A stretch of DNA of 64,000 bases from Isoetes taiwanensis. Taxonomy: Eukaryota > Streptophyta > Lycopodiopsida > Isoetales > Isoetaceae. Below are positions 46,431-59,214 of the stretch, in pieces (the stretch's first letter is position 1; each line of letters starts with the position of its first letter). A program made the translations under genes and the position numbers. The DNA lies in contig JAJEKV010000260.1 of NCBI GenBank assembly GCA_021234155.1, forward strand, positions 184,001 to 248,000. Direction: 5' to 3'. Below the pieces are notes generated by a model that ran no database searches, was not told where the DNA came from, and saw nothing but the letters and a program-made list of their open reading frames with translations.

Positions 46431-46659
46431 CTTTAACTGTTATATGAGCTTCAGGCTTAATGAAGGGGGGTGCTTACTGGCTTAGACTTTTAGATGCATC
46501 AGTCCTATACTGCCCTAGCACCTTCATATATAGATCTATTGCTAATAAACATGTTCTATTGCTTATATGATCTATTTGCTTTATGATCTTGCTTATATGA
46601 TTTTGCTGTATCTGCTCTTATTCTATTTCACTAGCTCTTCTTCTATCTGCTCTAAATAA

Positions 46660-46790
46660 TGAACTAAATAAGGAGTTCTAAACAATGAACTAAATAATGA
46701 ACTAAACAAGGAGTTCTAAACAATGAACTAAAATAATGAAATAAATAATGAACTAAATAATGAACTAAACTAAATAATGTTCTATGAGTT
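46660..46790 (+). repeat. Tandem GAACTAAATAAT repeats
   Basis: An irregular 11-13 bp unit (TGAACTAAATAA, sometimes with AGGAGTTCTAAACAA) is repeated about ten times. Confidence 0.8.
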
Positions 46791-46929
46791 CTTATTCTGC
46801 TCTATTTGCTCTTAGATTTGCTCTATCTATTCCCATGGCTTCATATTCTATTTTACTGGCTCTTATTCTATTCTACGTTTTTTTAATGCATATATTTTAA
46901 TTCTATAGAATGATATGTTAGAATTGGCG

Positions 46930-47116
46930 AAATCGCGCTTGGCGCATTTCTAGTTTGGCTTCCTATTTCCCACTAGGTTAATCAAATCGCGCCAGGCGCG
47001 TTTCTAGTTTGGCCTTCCTATTTCATACGGCTTTATATAAATCGCGCCCGGTGGCGTGTCATGCAATGATAGATCCAAAAAAAAACACTATAGTAAACAG
47101 CACCGGGCGCGGCGTT
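46930..47116. repeat. Array of class B palindromes, about 54-bp spacing
   Basis: Four copies related to AATCGCGCCTGGCGCGATT: 46930-46949, 46984-47003, 47039-47058 and about 47100-47116. Their centres are 54, 55 and about 59 bp apart. The first two also share the spacer TTTCTAGTTTGGC(C)TTCCTA; the others do not. The array lies in the 5' flank or leader intron of the broken gene at 47207. Confidence 0.85.
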
Positions 47117-47206
47117 TTGAACTTTGCATCACGTAGAATCGTTTTTACGGGGATAGGAATATCATTTTTCTAATTAGTTAATTTCTCTCATTCTAGTGCA
47201 TTACAC

Positions 47207-47579
47207 ATGGCTGCTTCTAGTTCAAATATACTTCCTCACGGGCGACCATCTTATTTGGACCCTGTACAAGATACTACTTAATTGTGCTGTTCAAAACATT
47301 CACAGAGAGTTGGACAAGCCATATGACAGTCTGTATCAGGGGCCATGGGAATGCTACCATCGCATCACTGGACATATGCGGCTCCTCATGCTCTTAGTAA
47401 GGCTCATGCCAACAAATAAATACGAGGCTTTGATTAGGAGTATCAAGGATCGATACAACACTCTGATTTGGAGACTCGACATTCGCAGGGACGAAGAGGA
47501 TGATGTCATATCAGAGTGGTCCAGGTGGCACTTTACTCGGTATTGGGCCGATGAAGTGGGCCTATGCGACATTTTGTAG
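47207..47579 (+). pseudogene. Short broken gene of unknown function
   Basis: ATG 47207 follows a TTCTAG splice-like site and reads MAASSSNILPHGRPSYLDPV before a stop. After a one-base shift near 47270 a clean open frame of about 100 codons continues to TAG 47579. It is charged, with many Arg/Trp/Tyr residues (KDRYNTLIWRLDIRRDEEDD, SEWSRWHFTRYWADE). I do not recognise it. Two more class B palindromes follow immediately (47614-47634 and 47678-47700). Confidence 0.4.
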
Positions 47580-47613
47580 AGATATGTAGAGCAAGCTATG
47601 TTAGTTCAGAAAG

Positions 47614-47700
47614 AACTCGCGCCTGGCGCATTTTCACAAAAGGAAAAATGTACATATATTTCTTTTGAATATAAATACAATCTCGCGCCTGGCGCAATTT
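47614..47700. repeat. Two class B palindromes
   Basis: ACTCGCGCCTGGCGCATTTT at 47615-47634 and TCTCGCGCCTGGCGCAATTT at 47681-47700, each lacking one base pair of the full palindrome at the outer right side. Confidence 0.8.
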
Positions 47701-47762
47701 TGCAGCTTAAACTTTTATGTCACGTTTATTTTATTATGTTTTTTTATATGCAATGTCGAAAA

Positions 47763-47884
47763 CATTGAATCCTTTGATGCCCTCCAGCCAGTATGACCAA
47801 CCCCAAGAAACTACACATTCTCATTAATGTGTAGTTTCATGGGGTTGATATGACTGGCTAAAGAACATCAAAGAATTCAAAATT
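47763..47884. ncRNA. Long foldback, candidate microRNA precursor or hairpin MITE
   Basis: The left arm 47763-47819 pairs with the right arm 47826-47884 across a six-base loop (CTCATT). The inner 30 bp pair almost perfectly (AACCCCAAGAAACTACACATT region), with a few mismatches and a small bulge in the outer half. A roughly 57-bp stem with a tight loop is compatible with a young plant MIR gene, or with a small foldback element. Direction of transcription and any mature product cannot be told from the sequence. Confidence 0.55.
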
Positions 47885-48309
47885 CACAACATCACGCAGA
47901 TATTATGATATATTCATTTTTTTTTTGAATATCGTAATATACATACCTTTTTCAGACGTTCTTTTGGCCATGCTACAAATGTGCCCATGCTTTCACCAAC
48001 TGTATCGCCACTGGGGTGTCTTCGTAGAAGAGCCTCATCTTCATAATTGCAGTTTATAATGGAAATCTTCGTAAAAATTGTTTCCAAGAGGAACACCATG
48101 ACACATAGAACTTGGATTCGGATCTTGATTTTACATAAGCCTACTCGGCGCTTCAAGTTTGCTGTTAAAAGATAGCATTCTTCTCCGACACTAATAAAGA
48201 ACCAGAATGCATTGGGTAAAATAGAGGACGAAAAATCGAGAACAAGAATGCATTGGGAAAAATAGAGAATGCATTCGGAATGGAATCACCCTCACCATAG
48301 TTCAGCAGA

Positions 48310-48460
48310 CATCGATTGATCTTGGGATTGAAGGCGGCTCGATCGATCCTTGGGCGTTGTAGACTGATCTTGGGCGCTCTGATAGTCGATTGATCTTGGG
48401 CGCTCTGATAGTAGGAATGGTCGATTGAGGGCGCTCTGATAGTAGGTGGCCGATTAGATG
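48310..48460 (+). repeat. Minisatellite, GATCTTGGGCGCTCTGATAG units
   Basis: Four to five imperfect copies of a 25-35 bp unit containing TCGATTGATCTTGGGCGCT and CTCTGATAGTAGG. Confidence 0.8.
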
Positions 48461-48706
48461 GTAGTAGATTGCCACATATGCGTTTCTTGAAAATAATAAT
48501 TAATTGTTATCTTGAAATTGCACTAAAAAGAAAAACACAATTTAAATTTGTAAATGAGCGGGGACAGGCGGTTAATTAAAGCGTATAAATTGAAAAGGAC
48601 CTTGAATTTGATTTTACTGGTTGTAAATCGGCGGCCCTAGATTATGAACGCATACATATATGTTTAAACCAAAACCCAGTCTCATATTATCCGCACTTGC
48701 GGTTCT

Positions 48707-51700
48707 ATGGCGTCTAGAGGATCAGCGGCGGGTCGTAGGCGCTTGCGGTAGAGGTGGGCGTGAGGCCAAAGCACAAATCAAAGCACGGAGTTTTGTTGAA
48801 CAAGCGGAAAGCACAAATCCGAAAAGCGCCTCGGTATGAATCGGTGTTTTTGTTACAGTAATTGATTTGATGTCCCTCTTTTTGTTAGGTTTTAGGATTT
48901 TTTCTCTGTAATAATAGAGTTATTATCAGATAAGAAGCATATGTCCTCTAATATTTGAGTTCATATGTTCCAAAAATATATGCAAATAAATGCTTAATGT
49001 GTGCATGTTATTTTTTCTTTTAATGCTGTATGTGCTGTTTCAAGCTTGTATACTTAGCTGAACAGTATTCAGTAGCTAGTTGTGTTTTTTACAGTTAGTT
49101 GTGTCCTCGATGAAGATTCAACTCTTTAAGTTGTGGTGTTTAAGATTGACTTTTTAAGTTGTATTTTTATAGTTAGTTGTGTCACGAGCATTTTGATTCG
49201 CACAAAACGCCCCTGGCGCAGTTTAATTAGTCATTACATTAGTTTCTTTATCTTTAAGGTCACTTGTAAAAGCTGGCATAGCGTATTTGTTACATTTTGG
49301 ATGGGACAAAGCAGCGCTGGCGCTGGCTAATTAAGTAAATGAACTTGCTCTGTATTCATTTTCAAATCGCGCCAAGCGCGTTTTTGTTGCATATGTTTCG
49401 ACTTAGTATATGTTTTAGCATTAAAAGATTAACCCATGTGCTGTAATTTCACAGGGTCACAAAAGACAATCAAAAGGAGGACCAAGCAAGGCGAGACCTC
49501 TTCAGCCCAGAAAAAGCAAAGGACAGATGAAGGATAAAAGCATGCTAGGGTGTCATACATTAGTTCTAAATTCATGTACTATTTTGCACTAGAAAACCCG
49601 TTTTTTATGTAATTTTGAATGTATGGTAGGAGGCCACGTGCTTGTCGTTATATATTTAAAAAAGGAATATATTTGATTGTTTGTCATCATGACATGAAGT
49701 GGCCGACGGTTATTGCGAAATTTTGGGCACAATCACTGGATTCCCTCCGATCCAAGCAAATTCCCTCCAATCCATCCGAAGCAAGCAAATTCCCTCCAAT
49801 TTACGGTCTAAGAATCTAAAACAAAGAAAAGAATTTCAAATTCTTGCGGATCTTTGCATGCATATCAGTTTTTTCATAGTAGTAGTAGTGACATGGCACA
49901 AGAAAATCAAAGTATGAACGAATTACTCGGTGATGTCCAAAATGAGAAGCGGTGATACGAAATCGACAAAGGGAAGCGAGAAAATGGTTGAACAAGATAC
50001 TTTAAATGACATCTTTGAATGAAGTGACGGAGATGACATCGCCAACAATGAGAATGGCGATCATATTCCAGTACTTCACCAAAAAAATCAGGAAAAAAGC
50101 GAGAAAAAGGTTGTTGAATGCTTTAGAAATGAAGTCGATTCTCTATCTCACGGTGAAAAGAGAGGTATTGGTTTCGGGATCTTGTTGCAAAATCTCAAAG
50201 ATGGATTAGAAGAGGTTAAATCTTCTAATAGCGGTGACAAGTTGGCGACCAAGCACTCTTTTTTATCCATGATTGTTGGAAAAAATGGGGAATTGAAGCA
50301 AAAGGAGTTGCTTCAAAAATATTGAACCGCCATCCCTCGAAATTTGTCATCTATTTGCGAGAAGAAAAAGAGAATGAAAATTGCGGGTCCAACTATATGG
50401 GCATTAGCGGTGAGCGAGAAGATCGATTGTTTGGGCCGAAGACACAAAGCAATTAGTCATCCAATTTTGGTTAAACAACACCAAGGTTTCACCTAAATCT
50501 GGGGATGTTAGAAAGAAAAGGCATCAGGCAATCCAGTTTCTTGATATACCACATGTATTTCATTCTTTACTGTGTGAAATGCTTCTGATCCCTCATATGT
50601 TCATTTTTATTGGAATTTATAGTATCTTCTTTGTTTTGATGTATGAATGCTTTCTAATGACAGATCTATTATTTATGTATTCACTTTTACTTACTTTTTA
50701 CATATGCAATCACCTTTGTTGGTTTGCTTACATTTATTGACCATGTATATTACACTAAATCTTCCTTTCTTATTTATGCAGTGACTCCAAAATTCTTAAC
50801 CAATGTACAGATTAGATATTTGCATAATATTGTATGTTATACATGTCTATAGAGTACATATCTTGTACTCAGACTTTCAGATAGTGCCTATGGACTTCAA
50901 GAATTTACTCTAGAACATTAATATGCTCTAGGGTACAGTAATGTACCCACACTGCTACTTTATCCTTACACACGTATTTAATGTACATGTGTAATTGTAT
51001 TCTGTTGTCCTTATGTATATTGTAAGTACATTCTGAGTACATATGAGTGCATATGAGTACATATGATCATGTACATATGATACATCTGAGTACATATTAG
51101 TACATTATGAGTACATGTTAGTACATTTTGACTCCGCATGTACTCAATTGCACATACAAAATCTTTTATTAACTATGATGATTTGAATGCACAGGCTGAG
51201 CTGTATCAGAACTTTATGGAGCAACACCCAGAGGCAGACATTGGCATCAGATTGTTCGAATACCTCAAACCTGATTGTGTAAGGAAGCTAAAGGAAAGAA
51301 ACACATGTTGTTGTGTCAAGCATGAGCAAAGAGAGAACTTGAGGGAAGGCATTTAATTCTATGAGGGCTAAGCTCCACATCAATTGTTTTGCAATTGTGA
51401 AGTTTGTCTTTGCCGCTAACAAAATGATGGAATTTGTGGGGCTCACAAGCATACATCTTGTAATGTCATCACTCTATGGAGGAGTATGGTTTGTCCAAAA
51501 CAGGATAGTGACGAGTGGCACAAATTAAATTGTATTACAAGTGATTGCAAGAACTGTGGTAAGCAGAACATTAGCTTGTGTCCAAAAGAAACTGAAAATG
51601 ACATTGAAAGTAAAGTCAATTGGCAAATATACTCTTATGTGGATGAGAAGTCTAAAAAGGAGTCTCAAGAAGGCTCAGATTGGTGGATAAGACAACAAAT

Positions 51701-53021
51701 GCACTGTAATCTTTGGATGCCATGTTTGGTCACATGAAGACATTTATCCATCACAACTTTGCGACTCACTCGGCAAAGCAAAGAATCGAGAAGATGTGTT
51801 CAAAACACGAGAGATGATTGATGATATCGATTGGTCGACTTTGCAGAAAATTATACATTGAAGCCTTTCAAAGAGGTTCAGTCAGAACATTGGAATGCAG
51901 ACCAAGTTACTATAATGGTACAGATTACCATGCTAAAGGTAAATGGCATCTTGAAGAAGACTGTTCACTTGTATATTTCGATGGCGAGAAATCATGATAC
52001 ACATTTTGTACAACATGCATTTAAGCTTCATCTAAAATGGTGAAAGAGAATGGTGGATCTCATATACGGTATCATATTGTGTGGTCGATGGTTGTCTTTG
52101 CACAATACAAGTCGAGGAAGAAATTCATATTTCATTACCGGGTACTATGTTGAATATGGCATTCGTTTACAATGGAACTACTTTGGTTACGGGCATGGAA
52201 AAGGTGAACATGATGGAGAGTACGCCAAGGCGAGGCGGTACTTGCGGTAGAAGCGATTCACGAGAACATGGAAGAGATTAGAGGTGCACATGATGCTTGT
52301 GTTGTCTTGAGGAGCAAGCAATCTAATGTTAACAGAGTATACTGGGAAGTGAAGGAGTCAGATATTGATAGAACCAATGCATTGGATGTGCAACCTCTTC
52401 CGGTATTGAAATTGCATGCTATAGCTTCTATAAGTCCAATGACCCCACCTTAGTAGTGGGTGAGACCATTATCTCTTTATACGCAATGCTTGCATTAACT
52501 TTGAATGGGATGCTTGTGAGTCCATTTCATTCTGTGGGAAGTGGCAATTAAAGAAGCTAGTACCCCGAGTAAGTACTCATTGTGAAGTAGAGAATGAGGA
52601 AACTGCTGCTTTTGCAAATGAAAATGAAGAGCTAGAAGATCTAGTACAGGTAGGTGATATGTTTGCTTCTTTTGCTGCACCAGGAAATGAAGAAAATGTG
52701 CCATACTATATCCTTCTTTGCAAGAAAACAAAATTTGTTTTGCAGGAAAATGTTATTGACGATTACAAAAATTATCACCATACAGGTGAAACAGTCATAT
52801 CCGCGTATTACTATCAAAAATTGCCTGGTTGTCACCACAAGTATAAGTTATTGGATGACAAAGAAGTTCTTGTACCTGCAGAGTCTGTTATTGGAGCAAA
52901 GTTTGCAATGCCAAAAGTAAATCATAAGGTGAAGGGTGCTTCTGCAGCTTATGCATTGTCTACTGATGTGCATGAGATGCTACTGGGAAGTCTGCCTGAA
53001 ATGCTACATGATCTAGAATAG
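48707..53021 (+). pseudogene. Transposase-like gene of the HGKG/SDG type, frameshifted
   Basis: A multi-exon gene can be followed over 4.3 kb. It begins with a basic N-terminus (ATG 48707, MASRGSAAGRRRL; donor at 48834), then a Lys/Arg-rich exon after TTTCACAG at 49454. Conserved blocks follow in this order: FWLNNTKVSP (about 50465), LKPDCVRKLKERNTCCC (51260-51315), EWHKLNC with a CKNCG zinc-like pair (51510-51560), VDFAENYTLKPFKEVQSEHW (51834-51900), RNHDTHFVQHAFKLH (51985-52035), a YFGYGHGKGEHDG block (52180-52220), and a C-terminal block KLLDDKEVLVPAE with HKVKGASAAYALS (to 53021). I recall this order of motifs from a widespread uncharacterised transposase-like family in mosses, ferns and invertebrates. 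Frame changes separate most blocks, so this copy is inactive unless the breaks are assembly errors. Confidence 0.6.
49203..49383. repeat. Three class B palindromes inside the first introns
   Basis: Degraded copies at about 49203-49223 (ACGCCCCTGGCGCAGTTT) and 49310-49328 (GCAGCGCTGGCGCTGGCT), and a better one at 49364-49383 (AATCGCGCCAAGCGCGTTT). Spacing is about 105 and 55 bp. Confidence 0.7.
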
Positions 53022-53158
53022 CTTGAACAGATTATATGTTGGAGAGAAATCTGAAAAGAGAAAAGTGCAGGTGTAACATGATTTATATTACATTGTAATT
53101 GAGTACATCAACTTATTTCAAAACATGTTTCTTGTTATTGATAACTTTACAGAATATA

Positions 53159-56100
53159 TCAACTTCTTTTATGCCTAACTATTACATCCTGTAATGGCTG
53201 AAATCTCATAGGTATTGCATCCATTCTCCTAAGATTTCCGGAGCGCCATATAATGTTAGGACTAGCTGTGGCAGAGGCCACTGCTACTTCTCTTGCAATT
53301 GGAAGCCCACTCCAGCCCTCACGCAGCGCAGTTGACTCGTGCGCACTTGGCAACTGATTCCTTCCCCAAGGATCAGGATCATAGATCTTGTGAATTGCCC
53401 AAAGTATTGTTAGCATCTCATCCCTGGTGCTTCTGTCTTCGATCTGTTCGACCTGTTCCCATAATCCGGGCATCTTTGGTAAGGAATCTTGCTTCATACA
53501 TTAAGCCACAAGAGAATAGTACATCTGGAACATATTACGCTTGGTCCCTAAAGTAGAAGGTGGTTCATCTGGTTCAACCTCTGCTCCATGTACATGTACA
53601 AGTTCCTTTTGTTCTGGTTCAACCTCTGCTCCATGTATAAATTCCTCTTCAATTTCATTTTCCTCAACTTCTAATCCAATAACAAAAGTTAAAAATTATT
53701 AGCATTTATAAAGTATTAAATCTAAAACTTCCTCAACCTTAAATATTAATAATAGATATAATTTAACAAGTACTCAAAAGAGTTATGAAAGCAAATCAAC
53801 ATCAAGAAAAGTTCTGGTAAAAGCAGATTAGGTTTATCAAAGGCATTGTACATAGGGCCTTTATTACATTTCATATCTTAGCCGTATTCATCCACTATAG
53901 TCTTGATGATAATGTCACCATATATGTCCCAAGAGTCATCCAACTTATGCTCCTTTATGTAATTGGTAAAATCTGGTGCATATTTCAACCCTACCAACCA
54001 ATCAAATAAGAAGGGGACGGATGGTTGTCGCGTTCTATCAAAGGTGTCCATAGTGGCACACAAACATAACTTTCTTTGTTGAAAAGAGCTTTGTGCTTAG
54101 ACTCAAACACACCCCAGAGTCGACCATTGTATTTAGGATATTCAATGACAATACTATCCATAGGTACTACTTGAGGGGTTACACCAACTGAATTTGTGTA
54201 AGGAAGTCCCTAACATCTCTCTTTTCCATAAACATGCTTAAATTTTGGGATGCCATCTTCATAGAGCTTGTCCAAAATTGATGTTATGATATCTAGGGTA
54301 AGAGTTGACCATATGGCCAAATCCCAATGAAAGGAGGCATATTGAAGCATTGCTTTCATTGTTGGTCTGCAGTAGAAAACTCCATGTTGTGTAATTATGG
54401 GCTTGTAAGAGGAAATATTGATTCACGGAGTTCTATAAAAGTAACTTGAGAACACCTTGGATCTCAAATATTAGGAGTCTGTAAGGAAGCAAAATATAAT
54501 TCACATACAATAGCACTAGGATTGCAACCATTCATTGATTACATTATCAAGATTACATAAAGCCAAATGGCTTAGTGTGTTTTCCAATAAGAAAAAAGCC
54601 AATTGGCCTCATTTGATAAAGAGTTATGAAAGAAGTTAAGCACTACCATGCTTCTCTTGCGAGGTGCTAGTAGTGCTGTTTTAAATGAGATGGCTCTTAT
54701 AATTAATCATAGCCTTAATGAGCACATGTCTCACGGGTGTGCATACTCTTATCAAACCAATCAAGAGAGGCTGAAAGAATGAAAACAAATAGTTTTCGAG
54801 AATTAAATATTATATAAAAGCAATTGTGTATATGTTATCTCACCATGCTCTTAGCACACACAGGCATCCACAAAGGCTTGCATATAAGCCATGACATAAA
54901 GACCACGGGAGGCGAGGTCACCTTGTTGTGGAACCTCGAGGTCTAATTTCTTTTACCTTTGAATTCTTTACATAAATATCAATCTTACGAGGCTGGAATT
55001 AGTCAATCTTTGTAATGATATCTTTATGAAGCACGCAATAGAAAATAACATGAGAATTATGAAGCATTACACTGAATTAATAGTGAGTGCACTTACATCA
55101 TAACCATCCTCGTGTCAACTTTGCACATTCTTTAGCGAGTTGAGAATAAGGATAGTTTGGAGAAGACAAAGGGGTGCTGCTTCGGTTCTTGGCCTTATCT
55201 AAAACAATGATGACCGGTGCATGGTGCATAGGATCCTCAATCTGGATTGGAATCATAATGTCTTGGCATTTGCTCAATATGATTCCACGAAGCCCTTTTT
55301 GAACTCTGACCAATCGGTTGTACCATGAAGTTGCATCGGATAGCCGGTTTGTTAAAAGGTCATTACAGCAAAGGCTAAGAAATTCTACGAAGGGAAGAAA
55401 AAAAAATGCATCCGCCATTTGTCGGGCATAATGCTAATCGAGATACCTATTCACAAAGCAAGTGAGGTTAGATGTTGATGTAGTTAACCATAATGCAAAA
55501 AGAATCTGATCAAGTTACCTTCCAAATATATCTATATGCACGTTGGACATGTGCTTTTGTCTGCAAAGACCTTCCACACAATATTTAGTCACCTTGATTA
55601 GAGGCTTTTCTTTGGAAAGGGTAGCATGGAACTATTTTCAACAAGCTCTCGAGGTTTACGTAAAGCAAACTTGCATTATTGAGAGACAAATGAATTGCAA
55701 CTTCTAGCGAGAATCTTACTTACTCTCATGTCTTTGTCATCTCCGGATCGAGCACTTTCGGATGATGTTTGGCTTCTAGTCCTGCGAAGTCATCATAAAA
55801 TTGTTCAGATATTACACTTTAAAAGCTTCAACTAACATAATAAATATTCACCTTTTGGTTGAAGTTGTATTTTGCATACACTCCTTCCTTTTTCTTATGC
55901 TTCTCTGTTTAACAACCTTGGTCTCCTCAACCTTGGTTTCCTCTATGTCATCAACCTTAGTGGCCTCAACCTTTGTTTCCTCAACCTTTGTTTCCTCAAC
56001 CTGGTTTCCTCCTTTGCCACATCATCCTTTTGGATCTCTTGTACCTCCACCATCTCTTCCTCTCCCTTAATATGGCTACTATCCTCTATCTTTTCAATGG

Positions 56101-58649
56101 TTGCTGAACAAAGCTGCGAAGATTCACCAATTTCCAACATACGCATAAATTAGTCACCAAAGTTAATCGGTATTGTGAATCTTAATTTTAAGTTAATGGT
56201 ATACTGTTGAATCATCACTCAATGACATTTGAATTTCCCTTTGAAATGATGGCATTGGCTTAATAGGTTTCCAAATTGGTTTCTCACGGAAATTTGTATT
56301 GTGAAGAAAGACCTGCGGACTCGGAACTTTATCTTGTGAAGAAAAACTTGAAGAACCTACAAAAATGGTGTTTAATAATTGCGTTACACACAAGCAAAAG
56401 AAGATGCAACATACTGCGGTATTAACTACGCCTACGCTTTAACTTTTCAACCTCGATGCATAATCCACAAATGTTGAATCAATATGCTCGTGGCTATATG
56501 GAATTCCAAGTGACATATCAAGCTCATATGACATGAAAATTAAATTCGGGGATTGTAAATCAATCAAATGTGATATTTACTTACATGTATCCGAGGACTT
56601 CTTTGGTACCTCAAGCTCTTCCTCAAAAGACTTTACAAGGTTTTGCGGTGATGCCCATGTAGAAGTATTTCCCAAATCCTCGACCTTACATCCAAATCAA
56701 TACCTTGGAAGAAAGTCTTTGTTGGCTTCTTGCTGTCATCTATAATAAAGAGTAGAAAAAGACTTGAGATAAGAAAAGGAATATGCATGATTAACAAGAC
56801 TACAATATCATACCCTTTTACGGTTTCCTTATGCTACCAAAATCACACGCATCGATCAAACATTGAGTATATCGGATCATCGGCTAAGAAATGTATTCTT
56901 AATGTACTCTCTCTCTGAGTCAATGAAAAAATTAGCCGACGACAATGTACTCCAATGTATCCATCGATAATGTACTCGATTTATCATGTAAATGTACCCA
57001 ATGTCTTTGTTGAAATGTCTTGAATGTACTCGAAATTCATTGTTCGAGAAGTACAATCAATGTAAACAAAGCTAGGCTGATATTGTACTACGCCTTGCTT
57101 GATGAGTCATGAAGTATTCAATAATAACTTAAAATGTAATTTTGGCAGCAACAATAGCAATGTATCGTCAATTGCTACACTATCTGATTCTCAATAACAA
57201 GTTACATTCTTGGTGATGAGCACATGAAATTAAAAACTCTCATCTTTAAAAATAAGTAGTCTATTTGGCCGGATTATACATGGTGAACCCACATTATCCA
57301 ACTACAAAACTATGTATCTAAATACTCAATGTAAATGCAAGCCTAAAACCTTCATGCAAAAAAAAAAAGAATCTAACTATTAAAATAAGAAAAGAAATTG
57401 TAAATTAAATGTACATCTACTAACCCTTTGTTGCAAAAGCGGTCCAAGTGCTACAGGGCAAATTGCTATTCCATGGCGGTCGGGATCAACACATGAAATC
57501 TTTGTGCTAGCAAGATAGGATATATACAATGGACAATAAGGGTGTCTGCGAGGTGCCGAACTCCTTGGATTCACACCAAAAGATTGCTCACAATATGTAC
57601 ATGAAGAAAAATTTGAACAATAATCGATCTGCAAGAATTGTAGGCTGGAGAGGAGGGCTGTAAAGTAAGGATCGAGGAATGTTCTAAAATTTCCGAGTTC
57701 CATAATTTTTTTGTCTCTGCCTCAATTTGAGCTCATATCAACGGATGTAGCTTCAATCTTTGCATCTACATGTTTCAATTCGGTAAGATTCATGTCAATA
57801 TGTTTACGGAGCTCGGCTGATCCGCATTCTTGATTCCTTTTGCTCGATAGCATCCTCAACTTTCCATTTTAGGTGCTGAAATCTTATGGCACTTTCGGAT
57901 GTTTGGTCGGTTTTGATTGTTGATCCTCCAATCTTTGCCATTTTGCTTCAACATTCCTCTCTGCTTCTGGACCAACCTAATATAAAGCTGCTCTCCCCTT
58001 CCTTGTGCTTCAATGTATCAAGGATCTCTTGCCTTCTTTCCTTTAACTTTCGAGTTAATTTCTTGCTTAAAGATGTTTTCACAATAGATCTGCTTTGTCT
58101 AAAAGTTCTTTGAAAACTTCTAATTGCTCCTTTGTGTAACTCTTATTTGAAGTTCTTGGGGCTTTTGCATTTGCATTGCTAGATTTCACCATCACCACCT
58201 CACTAGATAGATCGAGAATCCTTTTGCTTCGATCGACCCATGCTTTGACATCTTCCCGGTCCATACGCACCTTTCGGATGCAATGCAAATGCCCTTTACT
58301 TGCAGTCTGAGAGGGACATAGTGATTCATAACATCTTTTCTTCCAAAAGCAAACTCATACCATTTGCAGAATTCTTCTGTCCACTTCATATCAATGTTGT
58401 CATCCTTATAGCCATACCTGCTTGGTGCTTCATCACCCCATATCTCTCTTACCATAGCATCATACCGCTTTCGTAAACATCACAAAAATTCAATTATGCG
58501 AGGCTATCTTACGGAAAACACGGTATCATCGAGGTAAAATTTCCCTTTTGGCATGCGAACTTGAAGCTTTCTTATTTCTTTGGAGGCTTTCAGGTCCTTG
58601 GAGACTTTCTTGAACCCTTGATTGGTGTCTTCTTTGGGGTCTTTGCCAT
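53159..58649 (-). pseudogene. Long gene-like track, minus strand, with phosphatase-like segment
   Basis: Reading leftward from ATG 58649 (MAKTPKKTPIKGSRKSPR, a nuclear-localisation-like basic start), coding-like segments follow. 58455-58079 has a DRSKRILDL/KSYTKEQLEVFKELL helical part. 57703-57420 has cysteines and histidines (CTYCEQSFGVNPRS, RRHPYC) and a donor G|GTTAGT. Exon 56739-56585 lies between ATTATAG| and |GTAAGT, and an exon starts at 56356. 55418-55098 ends at GAT|GTAAGT. 54400-53878 contains RPTMKAMLQYASFHWDLAIW, which resembles the middle of FCP1/NLI-interacting-factor phosphatases. The last exon, about 53682-53159, has a 15-residue repeat (HGAEVEPE) and an in-frame TAA at 53503-53501, after which the frame stays open for 114 codons. 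Splice sites are good, yet frames break repeatedly. The product is unknown. Confidence 0.45.
53569..53640 (-). repeat. 45-bp in-frame repeat in the last exon
   Basis: CTGGTTCAACCTCTGCTCCA plus TGTA occurs at 53569 and again at 53614, giving a 15-codon period on the minus strand. Confidence 0.8.
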
Positions 58650-59210
58650 GTTTGATACACGCAAAATGAACAAAGCAACAAATTTGATTTCATAAGATAA
58701 ATTTGCCGAAATATTTGAAGATCGGCCAAGTAAACCAAGCGCATTGTTTATATTCATGTTAAACCTACATCGATTTAGCTTGAAAAAATACCGCTTTTCG
58801 ATTTTTAATCCATAGAACCAGTTCATTTACTTCTTGAATTCATTTTTGATTTGAAATCACGAGAAAAGTAAAACTACAAAATAAAGAAAACAAAACTTAC
58901 AGGGGGCAGATCCACGGATATGAAGTGTTAGGGGCAGTTCAAACGTTCTAGCGATTGCCAATTTTGGGAAAACAAACCAATTCTTGCTCCACTCGGTTAG
59001 CCAAGAAGCGGGGGAACAAAATGGAGGGATTTTTGGTACACTTTCGAATAATGACATTTTCTTTAATGATGGCAATCAAAAACTTGCTATAATTAAAATA
59101 CATGGCGTTATATGTAATGTATTCGAATGGCCTTTTTTTTTTATCACCCTAAGCGTGCTTATACCCGAAGATGTTCTTCATTATGGACTGCAAAGCATGT
59201 ATTGGCGTTA
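58650..59210. other. Divergent region between two gene-like tracks
   Basis: AT-rich spacer between the minus-strand track (starting at 58649) and the plus-strand track (from about 59215). It probably holds promoters for both. I see no clear TATA box. Confidence 0.3.
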
Positions 59211-59214
59211 GAAG

